The notes: generated from the letters alone by a model not told the origin. Numbered from the stretch's first letter, positions 1 through 9,805 are shown. The stretch: DNA of 64,000 bases from Holophagaceae bacterium (GCA_025361205.1 JANYAS010000011.1:1-64000); one strand, 5' to 3'. Numbers and translations: made by a program.

Positions 1-527
1 GCCGAAGCCTCGCGGGGAATGTCCACGAAGAGCAGGCGCTTGAAGCCATAGGCCTTGGCGCGTTGGGCCAGATCGAGGGCACTGAGGCTGTCGGAATCCA
101 CCCAACCGGAACGATGCACCTGCCCACCGCGGGCGTCGATGGCCGCGGTGAGGAAGGACTGGAACCGGGCCATGAGCTGTTCGGATACCATGGGTGACTT
201 GTGGAGGATGGTGCCCGCCACCAGCCAGGTGGCGCCGAGATCGATGAAGAACTGGGCCTGATCGGAGCTGCGGATGCCGCCGGCCACCTGCACGCAAATT
301 TTGCGCTCCCGGGCGGAACACTGCCGGAGGATCTGGGCGATGAGGTCCCGGTTGTTGCCCTTGCCCATAGCGGCGTCCACGTCCACCAGGGCCAGCCGCG
401 TGGCGCCCTCCTCCACCAGCCGTGCGGCGAGCTCCAGGGGCGCTTCGATATAAAGCGCACTGAGCCCCGCGGTGGAGACCACACGGCCATGCTGGAGGTT
501 CAAAGTCGGGTAGATCTTCAAGCGCAC
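1..527 (-). CDS. HisA-like TIM-barrel protein (3' end outside window)
   Basis: Partial gene; about 175 residues are visible and the C-terminus lies beyond base 1. The protein resembles HisA (ProFAR isomerase, fourth step of histidine synthesis, a cytoplasmic TIM barrel): it opens with KIYPTLNL where HisA has a PAIDL-like strand, then has a VDVDAA strand, a VAGGIRS phosphate-binding segment, and AIDARGG, which matches the second catalytic Asp region. The first catalytic Asp (HisA Asp8) is read here as Asn (AAC codon). The start is GTG at 527 or TTG at 521; no ATG is available. It follows rnc by about 40 bases on the same strand. It may be a true HisA with a substitution or a paralogue with another role; other his genes are not in view. 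Confidence 0.7.
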   Translation of the reverse strand, partial: MRLKIYPTLNLQHGRVVSTAGLSALYIEAPLELAARLVEEGATRLALVDVDAAMGKGNNRDLIAQILRQCSARERKICVQVAGGIRSSDQAQFFIDLGATWLVAGTILHKSPMVSEQLMARFQSFLTAAIDARGGQVHRSGWVDSDSLSALDLAQRAKAYGFKRLLFVDIPREAS

Positions 528-565
528 ACCCCAGGTGAGAGGCCAGTGGGAGTGTAACGCAAGGG

Positions 566-1273
<708 letters not shown>

Positions 1274-1274
1274 G

Positions 1275-2971
1275 TCAGTCCGCCAGATCGGGGGGAATCT
1301 TCCCGTTGAACCGGGCCTGGTTGAGGGCGGACCGGAAGCGGAGGTTGCGGGTGGCCATCTGCCCCAGAAGGCCCTGTCGCCGGGCCTCTCGAAGCTCCTG
1401 AACGAACTCCGCCGTACGGCCCTGGTCATGAAGCACCACCGCCAGCCAGGCATGGGCATTGACGTTGTAAGGGTCCGCCTTGATGGCCTGCCGGAACCCC
1501 TGGATGGCCTTGTCGGGCTGGCTGCCCGCCAGTTGGATGGACTCGCTGAGGGAGACGTTGCCGAGGTTCTTCCGCTCATGGACCTCCAGCTTGTTGAGCT
1601 GCTCGGGCTGGTAGAGGTCGGGTTGCTCGATGGCCTTGAGTTCGACGGTGTTCGGCTTCGTGGGACGGGTCGAATCGGGCCTGGGCTCCCCTTTCGGATC
1701 GGAACGGGGTTCTGCCTTGGGTTCGGGTGTTCCGGGGAGCGATACGACAGCCTTCGGGGCGGGGGCCGACCCGGGAACCTGGGCGGGCGAGGCGGCCCCG
1801 GAGGGGCGAGCGGCTGAGGCCAGGGGTTTGGCCGCGCCCCCGGCCAGGATCGGGGCCAGGACCGTTTCCGGCGGGCCCCCCCCGGGGGTCGCGGGGGCGC
1901 GGCCCCTCAGGGTCCACCATGAGGCACCGCCGACGCCGACCAGCACCAGGGCCGCGACGCCGAGCCACAGGCCCTTCCCGCCCCCGCTGGAGCGAGGTTT
2001 GGGGGCCTTGGGCAGCGGGACCGGGAGGGCAGCCGCGGACGCCAATTGGGTCTGCACGGTGGAGGCAGAGGAATCAGGAACGGTCGCCGCGGGAGCGGTC
2101 GGGGCCGCGGCGGCGCGAAGGAGGGTGGTGGCCTGTTCGACCTGGCCCATCCAGTGAGGGTCCTTCGCCGCCCGCAGGGCTTTGGCCAGGTCCTCGGCGG
2201 TCTGGAACCGTTCGTCCGGGTTCTTGCAGAGGGCCTGGTCCAGCACGGACCGGATGGCGGGGCTGATGCCCTGCAGCTTCTCGATATCAATGGGATCCGG
2301 TGCTTCGTTCACGATCTTGTAGAGCACGGTGGGGGTGGTGTCGCCGGCGAAGGGCTTCCGGCCACTCAGCGATTCGTAGAGCATCACGCCCACGGCAAAG
2401 AGGTCGCTGCGGGGATCGGGCTTGCCGGTGCGGATGTACTCCGGGGCCATGTAGCTCACCGTGCCCATGACCATGCCGGTGCGGTCATGTCGGAATTGCT
2501 GATCTTGGCCACCCCGAAGTCCATGACCTTGGCGTGGAGGCGCTTCCCGTCCCGCTGGACCCGCACATTGGCGGGCTTGATGTCCCGGTGAACGATGTGC
2601 TGCCGGTGGGCAAAGCCAAGGCCGTCACAGACTTGGGCCAGGATCTCCAGCGCCTCAGTGCGGGTGAGGGACTGCTCCAGGAGCAGTTCATCGAGGTCGT
2701 GCCCCTTCACGAACTCCATGGCGATGTAGAGGACGCCCTGGTCCTCGCCGAATTCATAAATGGTCACCAGGTTCGGGTGGTTCAGCACCCCCGCGGCCCT
2801 CGCCTCGCGGGCGAAGCGTTCCTTGGCGTCGCCACCCTGGGCCGCAGCAGGGAGAATCGTCTTGATGGCCACTTCGCGACCGATGGAGGGATCTACTCCG
2901 AGGTAGACCTCGCCCATGGCGCCATTGCCAAGGACGCGCTTGATCTCGAACTTGCCGAGCTTCTCAAACAT
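1275..2971 (-). pseudogene. Membrane Ser/Thr protein kinase with TPR tail, frameshifted
   Basis: Hanks-type kinase split into two overlapping frames. The N-terminal part (from ATG 2971) has the glycine loop LGNGAMGEVYLG at 14-25, VAIK, HRDIKPAN near 128-135 and DFG at 151-153, then runs out of frame after SNSDMTA. The second frame resumes at GMVMGTVSYMAPE and carries the rest of the kinase domain, a Pro/Ala-rich linker, one membrane segment (LWLGVAALVLVGVGGA) and a C-terminal TPR-like region. Adding one C at 2480/2481 restores an uninterrupted protein of about 565 residues (DMTATGMVMGT). This could be a real mutation or a sequencing error; all catalytic motifs are otherwise intact, which favours an error or a very recent event. 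Confidence 0.85.
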
Positions 2972-3130
2972 GGGAAGACCCTTCTGGGCGCGGGGGTGGG
3001 TGAAAGGACAGCATAGGTCCAGTCGGGGCCGGGGCCAAGATCCTTGGTATTTTTCGGCATAACTCCAACACTTTCGGGGCTGGCATCCTGGCCTGGAACA
3101 TGCAAACTAGGAACCACCCTTGGAGACTCA

Positions 3131-4489
3131 GTGCCCGAAGTCCGCCTCCGCTATTATCTGCCGGCCCTCATGGGATCCCTTCACCAGCAGAAGGCGTTGG
3201 GTGAACTGGTGCTGGAGCACAATGATGGGACGCGGCGCCTCTACTGGGCCGACGGGGAACTCAACTACCTGCGCAGCGATGCCCTCGGCGAGCAGTTCGG
3301 GAACTTCCTCGTCCGGCGCGGGGTCCTCGACATGGCCTCCCTCAAGGAGCTGCTGGCGGATGGCGATGGCCCCCGGGTGGGTGATCGGGTCGTGCAGTGG
3401 GGCCTGATGACCGAGGAGGAACGCGACGAGCGCCTCCACGAGCTGCTGGCTTCCGTGCTGTTGCACGCAATGGAGCACCCCATCCTTCGGATGACCTGGA
3501 TCCCCGAAGTTTCGGGTGAGCACCTCAGCACCGACCTCCAGTTCCGCCTGGACCATCGCAGGCTGGTCTGGGACACCTTCCAGAACGCCAAGATCGACCG
3601 CGAATTGGTGGAAATGTTCCGCAGTGAACCCAGCTGGCGCTGGCAGGCCCTCCCTGACCTGCTGGAAGCGTTGAGCGACCTGCCCCTGACGCCGACCTTG
3701 GCCTACTCGCTTTCCCTGTTGGGTACAGAACCGCTGGGCTGCGACACCATCGAGGCCCTGACGGGCCTGTCCCAGGATGAGACGACCCGCCTCGTGGCCA
3801 TGCTGTGGGCCATGGGTGGACTGAGCCTGGTGCAGGGCGCCCTTCCGCTGGTCCCGAAGGAGCCGCTGGCTGCCATCCCTGAGCCTGAACCGGAACCTGA
3901 GTCCGAAGCCGACATGGAACCGCTCCTGCTGATCCAGGAGGACCTGATGCCTCCGCCCGCCCTCCTCCCCCACTCAGACCTGGCGGAGCTCGATCTTTCA
4001 GTACCGACGCCAGCCGGCGGGGTCCCCCTGTCCCTTGAGGACGGAGATGAGCCCTCGGCCCACGAACGGGCCCGTCAGTTGCTGGTGAAGGCCAAGTCCT
4101 ACGTGATGCAGGAACGCACCAGCGAGGCGATCCGGGCCTTGGAACAGGGCATCAAGCTGGATGGCGATTCCCCTTGGGCCTTTGAGCCCTGGATGCTGCT
4201 GGGGCGCCTGCGGCTTACCAATCCAGCCTGGTCCACCCGCGCCATCGAGGCCCTCCAGGTGGCCTCCAGGCTCAATCCCCGGGCCGCCGAACCCTGGGCC
4301 CTCATGGGCCAGCTCTACCACCGCAAGGGCTTCCGGGCGAACGCCCAGGGTTGCTTCCGCCGGGCCCTGGAACTCGACCCCTCCGTGGCCGTCCCCGCCG
4401 GTTGGGCCATCGAGGCTCCATCGACCCCCTCTCCCCATGAGGGCCATAGCGGCCTCATGGGCAAGCTACGGGGCATGTTCGGGCGGTAG
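3131..4489 (+). CDS. PATAN/DUF4388-type protein with C-terminal TPR repeats
   Basis: Protein of 452 residues, divergent from the kinase gene. The N-terminal part (about 1-110, with LYWADGELNYLRS) resembles the DUF4388/PATAN domain often found in gliding and signalling proteins of delta-proteobacteria and Acidobacteria. A Pro/Glu-rich linker lies around 265-320, and TPR-like helices follow (ARQLLVKAKSYVMQERTSEAIRALEQGI and two more units) up to about 430. GTG 3131 is preferred because GGAG at 3122-3125 is well spaced and the domain begins there; the open frame reaches further upstream without a good start. Probable role in signalling or protein-protein scaffolding, inferred only. Confidence 0.65.
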   Translation: MPEVRLRYYLPALMGSLHQQKALGELVLEHNDGTRRLYWADGELNYLRSDALGEQFGNFLVRRGVLDMASLKELLADGDGPRVGDRVVQWGLMTEEERDERLHELLASVLLHAMEHPILRMTWIPEVSGEHLSTDLQFRLDHRRLVWDTFQNAKIDRELVEMFRSEPSWRWQALPDLLEALSDLPLTPTLAYSLSLLGTEPLGCDTIEALTGLSQDETTRLVAMLWAMGGLSLVQGALPLVPKEPLAAIPEPEPEPESEADMEPLLLIQEDLMPPPALLPHSDLAELDLSVPTPAGGVPLSLEDGDEPSAHERARQLLVKAKSYVMQERTSEAIRALEQGIKLDGDSPWAFEPWMLLGRLRLTNPAWSTRAIEALQVASRLNPRAAEPWALMGQLYHRKGFRANAQGCFRRALELDPSVAVPAGWAIEAPSTPSPHEGHSGLMGKLRGMFGR

Positions 4490-4502
4490 CAGGGCCAGGC
4501 AG

Positions 4503-4530
4503 TGACCCCGCGGATGATGCGGGTCGGTCA
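4503..4530 (+). terminator. Hairpin downstream of the PATAN/TPR gene
   Basis: TGACC at 4503-4507 pairs with GGTCA at 4526-4530, with an inner CCGC/GCGG stem. There is no clear T-run, so it may be a weak terminator between two convergent genes. Confidence 0.3.
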
Positions 4531-4556
4531 CCCGTGGAAAAAGGGGTCTAGTCGAT

Positions 4557-5171
4557 TTATGGTTTTATCCAAAGGGCTTGCCCGGTTCCCAAATACACGG
4601 TCCTGAAACCATATTCATCCACCGCTCGCCGAGCCCCCAGACAAGTGGGGAAGCCGTAGTCATCAAACACCATCACCGCGCCGGGCACCATCCGAGGCCA
4701 GAAATAATCAACGCAGTCCTTGACGGATTGGTAGATGTCCACATCCACATGCACAAACGCATACAACTCTTCCGCATTTGGGGGAATGGACTGGGGAAAG
4801 AGCCCCTTGTAGATCTCCACGTCCCCAGCACTGCCCACGAACGCCCGAACCGCGTCCAGAGAGGTATCTGAGAACATTCCCTTGGTGCAGTAGTTGTCCT
4901 TGTCGCTGCACTCCGGCATACCTTCAAAGGTGTCGTACAAGTACAACTTTTTATCCTTGCCAAAAACCTCAGTCAATAACCGGGCGGTGCCCCCCTTGTA
5001 GACACCGATCTCCGCCGCCGCGCCCCTGAGATCCAAAGCCCGTTTGGCGAGTTGGTACAGAAGGTAGCAACGCTCGTCATCCACCAGGCTCATTCCCCGA
5101 ATGGAGGATCGGATTCGCATAAACCGCTGGTCTGCAAGCCAAAGTTGAAAAGCCCCGTTGGACGTGTACAT
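4557..5171 (-). CDS. TylF/macrocin O-methyltransferase family protein
   Basis: SAM-dependent methyltransferase of 204 residues, close in length to the TylF family, which methylates sugar hydroxyls. The SAM-binding loop is AAEIGVYKGGTARLL at about 52-66. The acidic, metal-binding segment HVDVDIYQS is at 141-149 and FDDYG at 169-173. ATG 5171 is preceded by GGAGG with suitable spacing. It lies downstream of a double methyltransferase gene on the same strand and next to the flagellar filament genes, so modification of a flagellin glycan is a reasonable but unproven role; a cell-surface polysaccharide is the main alternative. Confidence 0.8.
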   Translation of the reverse strand: MYTSNGAFQLWLADQRFMRIRSSIRGMSLVDDERCYLLYQLAKRALDLRGAAAEIGVYKGGTARLLTEVFGKDKKLYLYDTFEGMPECSDKDNYCTKGMFSDTSLDAVRAFVGSAGDVEIYKGLFPQSIPPNAEELYAFVHVDVDIYQSVKDCVDYFWPRMVPGAVMVFDDYGFPTCLGARRAVDEYGFRTVYLGTGQALWIKP

Positions 5172-5296
5172 GTTTAATTATCCTCCGAACTCTGTGGCCA
5201 GGCGCTCACTCAAGCAACAGGACGCTCCGGCAACCTGCCCCACCGGTAGTTGACGGCGGAGCTTTCCCAACCGGGAAATTGGCCTCGTCAGGTTTC

Positions 5297-6691
5297 CTAC
5301 ATCCATGTATCAACGACCGTCAGGATCGGCTTAAGTCCCTCGATGGGCCTCATATCGCGGTGGATGGCCAGCATGTTGATCGAGACGATCCCGCGGAAGA
5401 CGTTTTCAGGATTGCCCTTGAAGTTAGTCGGGCTGAAAAGCGGGGGGGTGTGCCACCACAGGCGGTAGCCCAGGTCGAACAGCCGCTGGATCAGCTCGGC
5501 GGATTTTTCGGCCCGATCATTTTCGATGTACATGATGGGATGGCAACGAGCGATGGTTTCAGCGGCCCCCTCCAGAACCTTGGATTCGAAACCCTCCACG
5601 TCCAGCTTGATGAAATCCACACGGTCCAGTTGAAAATCGTCCAGCCTGCCCATGGGGACCGCCTCGCCCTCCTCGACCATGTCCATGCTGATCCCCCCAA
5701 AATTATTGGATTGGGAGTAATCGAGCACGGGGATCCGGCATTCACCCTCACAGTTTCCGAGGGCCATGGCATAGGTCAGGACATTGGGGATGCTGTTGAG
5801 CACGAGGTTTGCGCAGAGGATCTGGTGAAGGATCGGTTGGGGTTCGAAGGCAACCACGACCCCCTCGGGGCCAACCAACTGAGCCAGGGGTATGGTGTGG
5901 GCCCCGATGTTCGCCCCCACATCGAGAACGACTGCGCCTTTGCCGATGAAGGGGATGAACATCTCCACCTCTCCCTCACTGAACTGCCCGTATTCCTTAA
6001 AGGACCGCCCCACATATTGGTCCTTCGGCGGATAGAGCATGCAGCCGTAGCGGCTCTCGGTCAGTTCGACATAGGGGGAGAATGGCGGAAAGGGGTCGAT
6101 TTGCACAGCGGCCGAGTGCTTTTTCCTCAGCACAATTTCAATGGCACATTCAGCTGTCGCGGTAGCCGTTTGGTCGACATCACCCTGGTCGTACCGGAAC
6201 CCGGCTTCGATGCGCTCGACCTTGATGATTTCCACGCTCTGCCAGATGGGGATAAGTAAATCAAAAACATTTACAGATTTGGGCAACAGAGGCGTGCCGC
6301 GATAGATGGTGAACGACCACTTGTGGTCGCGGTTGTAGCGGCTGGGCCAATGCAGATGTTCGTACAGCTCCTCGTCAGGAACGGTGATCACGATGTATCC
6401 CCCGCCCCGCACGACGCGCACCCAATGGACCAAGGCAATGGCCGGGTCCACCATATGTTCGAGGCAATGCGAGCTGTGCAGAAAGTCGTAGGTGCCATCC
6501 GGCACGCTGGCCAGGTATTGGGCATCGCCATCGGGCAGATCCCAGTTCTTGCAGCTGTCGAACCCCAGCTCTACAGCGTACTGATCGAGGCCATCGTGGC
6601 CGCCGCCCACATCGATGCCATTCCCCACGAAATAGGGTTGTCCAGTCGCCATTCGTCGTTTGACGGCAAGGGAGGTTCCGCCCAGTTCCAT
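5297..6691 (-). CDS. Two-domain methyltransferase: class I SAM domain fused to FkbM domain
   Basis: Protein of 464 residues. The N-terminal domain (about 20-200) has SAM motif GIDVGGG at 25-31 and HSSHCLEHM at 72-80, typical of Methyltransf_11-like enzymes. The C-terminal domain (about 230-440) is FkbM-like: VVLDVGANIGAHT near 250, VAFEP, and DFIKLDVEGFE near 360. FkbM enzymes often methylate sugars or carboxyl groups of surface glycans. The start at 6691 is preferred over the nearby ATG 6700 because AAAGGA lies about eight bases before 6691 and almost touches 6700; the frame is open further upstream but without a ribosome site. It is probably cotranscribed with the TylF-family gene 125 bases downstream. 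Confidence 0.8.
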   Translation of the reverse strand: MELGGTSLAVKRRMATGQPYFVGNGIDVGGGHDGLDQYAVELGFDSCKNWDLPDGDAQYLASVPDGTYDFLHSSHCLEHMVDPAIALVHWVRVVRGGGYIVITVPDEELYEHLHWPSRYNRDHKWSFTIYRGTPLLPKSVNVFDLLIPIWQSVEIIKVERIEAGFRYDQGDVDQTATATAECAIEIVLRKKHSAAVQIDPFPPFSPYVELTESRYGCMLYPPKDQYVGRSFKEYGQFSEGEVEMFIPFIGKGAVVLDVGANIGAHTIPLAQLVGPEGVVVAFEPQPILHQILCANLVLNSIPNVLTYAMALGNCEGECRIPVLDYSQSNNFGGISMDMVEEGEAVPMGRLDDFQLDRVDFIKLDVEGFESKVLEGAAETIARCHPIMYIENDRAEKSAELIQRLFDLGYRLWWHTPPLFSPTNFKGNPENVFRGIVSINMLAIHRDMRPIEGLKPILTVVDTWM

Positions 6692-7005
6692 CGTGTCCAT
6701 CCTTTCCCGAATTTCATTGGTCGAGTGCCTCAGGCCCCGAGTGCACATCCTGAAACCCTTACCGACCGACAGAGTAGCGCCGTCCGGCCCGTGCGCCAAA
6801 ACCCAGAAGCCAGACCACAGATGGTGTGAAGGCCCAAGAACCGCCGCTCCTGGCCCCTGGTTTCAGAAGCAATTAGGGTGTTTGGAGCGGCTCAAAAAAT
6901 AAACTAATGGTTTGCCTGCACCCGCCCGAAGAGGTTCAGGTCGGAGGATCCCCTCCACACAACCTGGCAGCACGGATGCTGCCAACAAACATCACGGAGG
7001 ATGTT
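6692..7005. other. Divergent intergenic region upstream of flagellin
   Basis: 314 bases between the methyltransferase gene (leftward) and the flagellin gene (rightward). Only the end next to flagellin shows recognisable structure: a GG-N10-GC element that is also an inverted repeat, and a strong ribosome site. An AT-rich patch lies at 6889-6907. The translated frames crossing it have no family resemblance. Confidence 0.5.
6963..6981 (+). promoter_or_regulatory. Candidate sigma-54 promoter or leader hairpin of flagellin
   Basis: The segment CTGGCAGCACGGATGCT has GG at 6966-6967 and GC at 6978-6979, exactly the GG-N10-GC spacing of sigma-54 promoters, with TGGCA and TGCT matching the -24 and -12 boxes in part. 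It would give a leader of roughly 15 bases that still includes the ribosome site. The same bases form a perfect inverted repeat (TGGCAGC/GCTGCCA), so a hairpin in the leader is the competing reading. Confidence 0.35.
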
Positions 7006-7611
7006 ATGGTTACTATCCTGAGTAACGTCAGTGCACTGGCCGCCAGCCGTCAGCTCGGCGTTAGCAAGATGGGGCTCAATCAGGCCATCACGCGGCTCAC
7101 CACCGGCCGGCGCGTCAACAACGCCTCGGACGACGCCGCCAGCCTAGGCCTCGGCAACACCGCCCAGGCCGCCTCGCGCAAAGCTGGAGCCGCTGTCGTG
7201 GGTTTCCAGGCCGCCTACTTCACGGCCGTGAATGTAGACGGTGTGAACGCGCACCTGACTGAGCTGGCTTACAAGCAGGCCGAGATGGAGGGCGGGGGTA
7301 ACACCGCCACCGCCGAATACACGGCTCTCGGGGCCACGGCAGGCATGGGAACGGATTCAGCCGCCTCCCTGACCGCGATCGCCACCGCTCAAAAGACGAA
7401 CGCCGCGGCCATGTCCGCAGCCCTGAGCAGCGCCCAGTTGAAGGGCATTGAATCGGAAACCCAGCAGGGCGTCGCCGATGCATACCTAGGTGCGGACATG
7501 GGCGCTGAAATGGCGAACCTCTCCAAGTACCAGATCCTGATGCAGGCGGGCACCAGTGCCTTGAACAACGCCAACCAGTCTGCTCAGACGGTCATGAGCC
7601 TCTTCCGGTAA
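7006..7611 (+). CDS. fliC: Flagellin (short, D0/D1 only)
   Basis: Filament subunit of 201 residues, near the lower limit for flagellins. The N-terminal D0/D1 helix motif is seen in LSNVSALAASRQLG and ITRLTTGRRVNNASDDAASL (residues about 4-47). The C-terminal motif is seen in ILMQAGTSALNNANQ followed by TVMSLFR. The middle, where variable D2/D3 domains usually sit, is only a short Ala/Thr-rich stretch. ATG 7006 follows GGAGG (6996-7000) with five bases spacing. The gene heads a run flaG-fliD-fliS, the usual filament assembly order. Confidence 0.93.
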   Translation: MVTILSNVSALAASRQLGVSKMGLNQAITRLTTGRRVNNASDDAASLGLGNTAQAASRKAGAAVVGFQAAYFTAVNVDGVNAHLTELAYKQAEMEGGGNTATAEYTALGATAGMGTDSAASLTAIATAQKTNAAAMSAALSSAQLKGIESETQQGVADAYLGADMGAEMANLSKYQILMQAGTSALNNANQSAQTVMSLFR

Positions 7612-7629
7612 GTAGGCAGTCTTTAACTT

Positions 7630-7662
7630 CTGGAGGGGGCGGATGCAATCTGCCCCCTCCAG
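7630..7662 (+). terminator. Strong hairpin after flagellin
   Basis: A 15-base-pair stem (CTGGAGGGGGCGGAT against ATCTGCCCCCTCCAG, one G-T pair, loop GCA) starts 18 bases after the flagellin stop and is followed by CCGTTTAA. It could act as a partial terminator or 3' stabiliser so that flagellin mRNA exceeds that of the downstream genes. Confidence 0.6.
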
Positions 7663-7690
7663 CCGTTTAAGTCGGGAGAGGAGGTTTGTC

Positions 7691-8041
7691 ATGGCGAATC
7701 AAGTCAACCTCGTGGGTTTGGTTTCGGGAAGTCCCTTGCCGCTCTCGGCGGGCTCGGCTCCGGCCCGGCCCGGTCCGGCCCGGTCCGCCGCTGCCCCGCC
7801 CCCAGGGACGGGCAGTCAGGCGGCGGCCGTGGCGCAGGTGAACCAGCATCTGGACCAGACGGAATTGAAGCTCCAGGTGGACACCGCCTCGGGCCGCACC
7901 GTGTTTCAGATCATCCAGCAGGGCACGGGCGAGGTGGTACTGCAGGTGCCTTCAGAAGAAATGTTGGGGATGTCGCGGCGGATACGGGCCTTGGAAAAAC
8001 AGAAGGGGGCCTCGGGGGCCCTGGTGGACCAGCAGGGCTAG
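7691..8041 (+). CDS. flaG: FlaG family flagellar protein
   Basis: Protein of 116 residues. The N-terminal third is Pro/Ala/Ser-rich; the FlaG domain spans about 55-105 (LDQTELKLQVD, TVFQIIQQGTGEVVLQVPSEE). FlaG proteins affect filament length; the biochemical role is not settled. ATG 7691 follows GGGAGAGGAGG (7674-7684). It lies between fliC and fliD as in many polar-flagellate bacteria. Confidence 0.85.
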   Translation: MANQVNLVGLVSGSPLPLSAGSAPARPGPARSAAAPPPGTGSQAAAVAQVNQHLDQTELKLQVDTASGRTVFQIIQQGTGEVVLQVPSEEMLGMSRRIRALEKQKGASGALVDQQG

Positions 8042-8074
8042 ACGCTCGGGTCCTCTTGACCATCGAGGTGTGCA

Positions 8075-9805
8075 ATGGTGACTTCGTCTTTGACTTCGAT
8101 CGGTGGCATCAGCACAGGCATCGATACTAATTCCTTGATTGGGGCCATCATCGCCCAAAAGGGGACGGGCCTGGCCCGGTTGCAGGCCCGCAAGGACCTC
8201 AACGACAAGAAGACGGCGGCCCTGACGGCCATGGGGACCAGCCTCACCACCCTGAGCCTCAGCCTGTATGCCCTCCAGGACAAATTCAGCAGCCGCACGG
8301 TGACGAGCACCGACACCAATAACACCAATGTCACCGCTACAGCCACCGGGGCTGCAGCCGGCAACTTCGACCTCTCCATTCAGACGGTGGCCACCAAGGG
8401 GCGGATCTCCGCGACCCTCGCTCCGGTGACTGGTTTCACCACCAATCTGGCCGTGGCCAGTCCAACGGATGCCGTGGGTTCCAGCGTTTTCACCACGGGA
8501 TCCCCGGCCAGCTTCGCCGTCCAGGGTACCGACGGGGTGATCAAGACGTTCACGCTCACCAATGCCTCCAACACCTTGAATGGCTTGCGCGACGCCATCA
8601 ACGCTTCGGGTGCCGGAGTCACGGCCTCGGTTGTGAACATGGGGAAAGGGCCCAAGCCCTACCAACTCGTGATCACTGCCAAGGACACCGGCACCGGTAC
8701 CACGGGAGGCCAGGTCTCCCTTGTCGATATCACCAACATGACCGCGGGTCCTGCCGCAGGCGCCTCGGCGAACAACCTGGGGATCGCTGCGGGCACGGTG
8801 GACAACCTGACGACACCGACAGTCCTCACAGGGGGGCTCACTTCCTCTATGTCAGGAGCAGTGGCCGCAGATGCGTCCTTCACCCTCAACGGCATCCAGC
8901 TCACCCGCACAACCAATTTGGTCAAGGATGCGGCGGAAGGCATGATCTTCACCCTCAAGCAGGGGGGGCAGACGGGGACGACCACCCTGACGGTGGGCAC
9001 GGACAAGGCCGGGGCCACCGCGGCCGCCCAGGACTTCATCACCAAGTACAACGCCCTGCTGGCGGGGTACAAGACGGCCTCCGCCTCCACCAAGAACACG
9101 GATGGCTCCATCAACGAAGCCCCGCTGTCTGGGGATGCTCCTTCGCGCGCCCTGATGGGCAACCTCAAGGCCGCCCTGGCCGGCGCCTCTGCCGGGCTGC
9201 CGGGCACCGCGACTTACAAGACCCTCGCCAGCCTGGGCATCACGACCCAAGCGGATGGGACCCTGTACCTAAACACCAACACCTTCCAGACCGCCATCGT
9301 GAACGACTCCACCGCCGCCCAGCGTCTCTTCGCCTTCACAGGCAGTTCCAGCAATGGGGTGGTGACTGTGAAGAGCGGGGGCGCCACCACGGCCACGGGC
9401 AGCGTGAACTTCGTGATCACGAAGGATCCCGGGACAGGGGCCCTTTCGGGAGCCCTGAATGGGGGAGCTGCGGTCGCAATCAGCAACGGGGTACTCGCTG
9501 GCACCGGCGCCCTGGCTGGGTTGACCCTCGCCGTCACCGATGCAGGCTCCGGCACCTTGACCCTCAGCCGAGGCGCAGGTCAGGCGGGAAACGATCTCAT
9601 TGCCAGTTTCACCGCCTTTGGCACCGGGACCATTGACACCAGCCTGGTTTCCATTACCGCCCAAAACAAAAACCTGACCGCCCAGATTGCAACGGCCCAG
9701 TCGAGGCTGGACGAAGAAAGGGCCAACCTGAAGAAGAAATTCGCCGCCATGGAAGCAGCCGTCGGTCAGATGAGGGCCGCCGCAGGATCGCTCAGCGGGG
9801 CCTAA
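8075..9805 (+). CDS. fliD: Flagellar hook-associated protein 2 (filament cap)
   Basis: FliD of 576 residues, exported, forms the cap that guides flagellin insertion at the filament tip. The N-terminus SIGGISTGIDTNSLIGAIIA is the typical FliD start, followed by helical D0/D1 (to about 75), a Thr/Ala/Gly-rich beta region with repeated motifs, and a C-terminal coiled-coil (about 525-570: NLTAQIATAQSRLDEERANLKKKF). ATG 8075 is preceded by GAGGTG. The stop codon lies inside copy A of a dispersed structured repeat. Confidence 0.95.
   Translation: MVTSSLTSIGGISTGIDTNSLIGAIIAQKGTGLARLQARKDLNDKKTAALTAMGTSLTTLSLSLYALQDKFSSRTVTSTDTNNTNVTATATGAAAGNFDLSIQTVATKGRISATLAPVTGFTTNLAVASPTDAVGSSVFTTGSPASFAVQGTDGVIKTFTLTNASNTLNGLRDAINASGAGVTASVVNMGKGPKPYQLVITAKDTGTGTTGGQVSLVDITNMTAGPAAGASANNLGIAAGTVDNLTTPTVLTGGLTSSMSGAVAADASFTLNGIQLTRTTNLVKDAAEGMIFTLKQGGQTGTTTLTVGTDKAGATAAAQDFITKYNALLAGYKTASASTKNTDGSINEAPLSGDAPSRALMGNLKAALAGASAGLPGTATYKTLASLGITTQADGTLYLNTNTFQTAIVNDSTAAQRLFAFTGSSSNGVVTVKSGGATTATGSVNFVITKDPGTGALSGALNGGAAVAISNGVLAGTGALAGLTLAVTDAGSGTLTLSRGAGQAGNDLIASFTAFGTGTIDTSLVSITAQNKNLTAQIATAQSRLDEERANLKKKFAAMEAAVGQMRAAAGSLSGA

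Noticed and set aside
6900-6931. TAAA followed by GCCCGAAG as a sigma-28 flagellin promoter
   Set aside because: The spacing is about 20 bases instead of 15 and the -10 box is a poor match.
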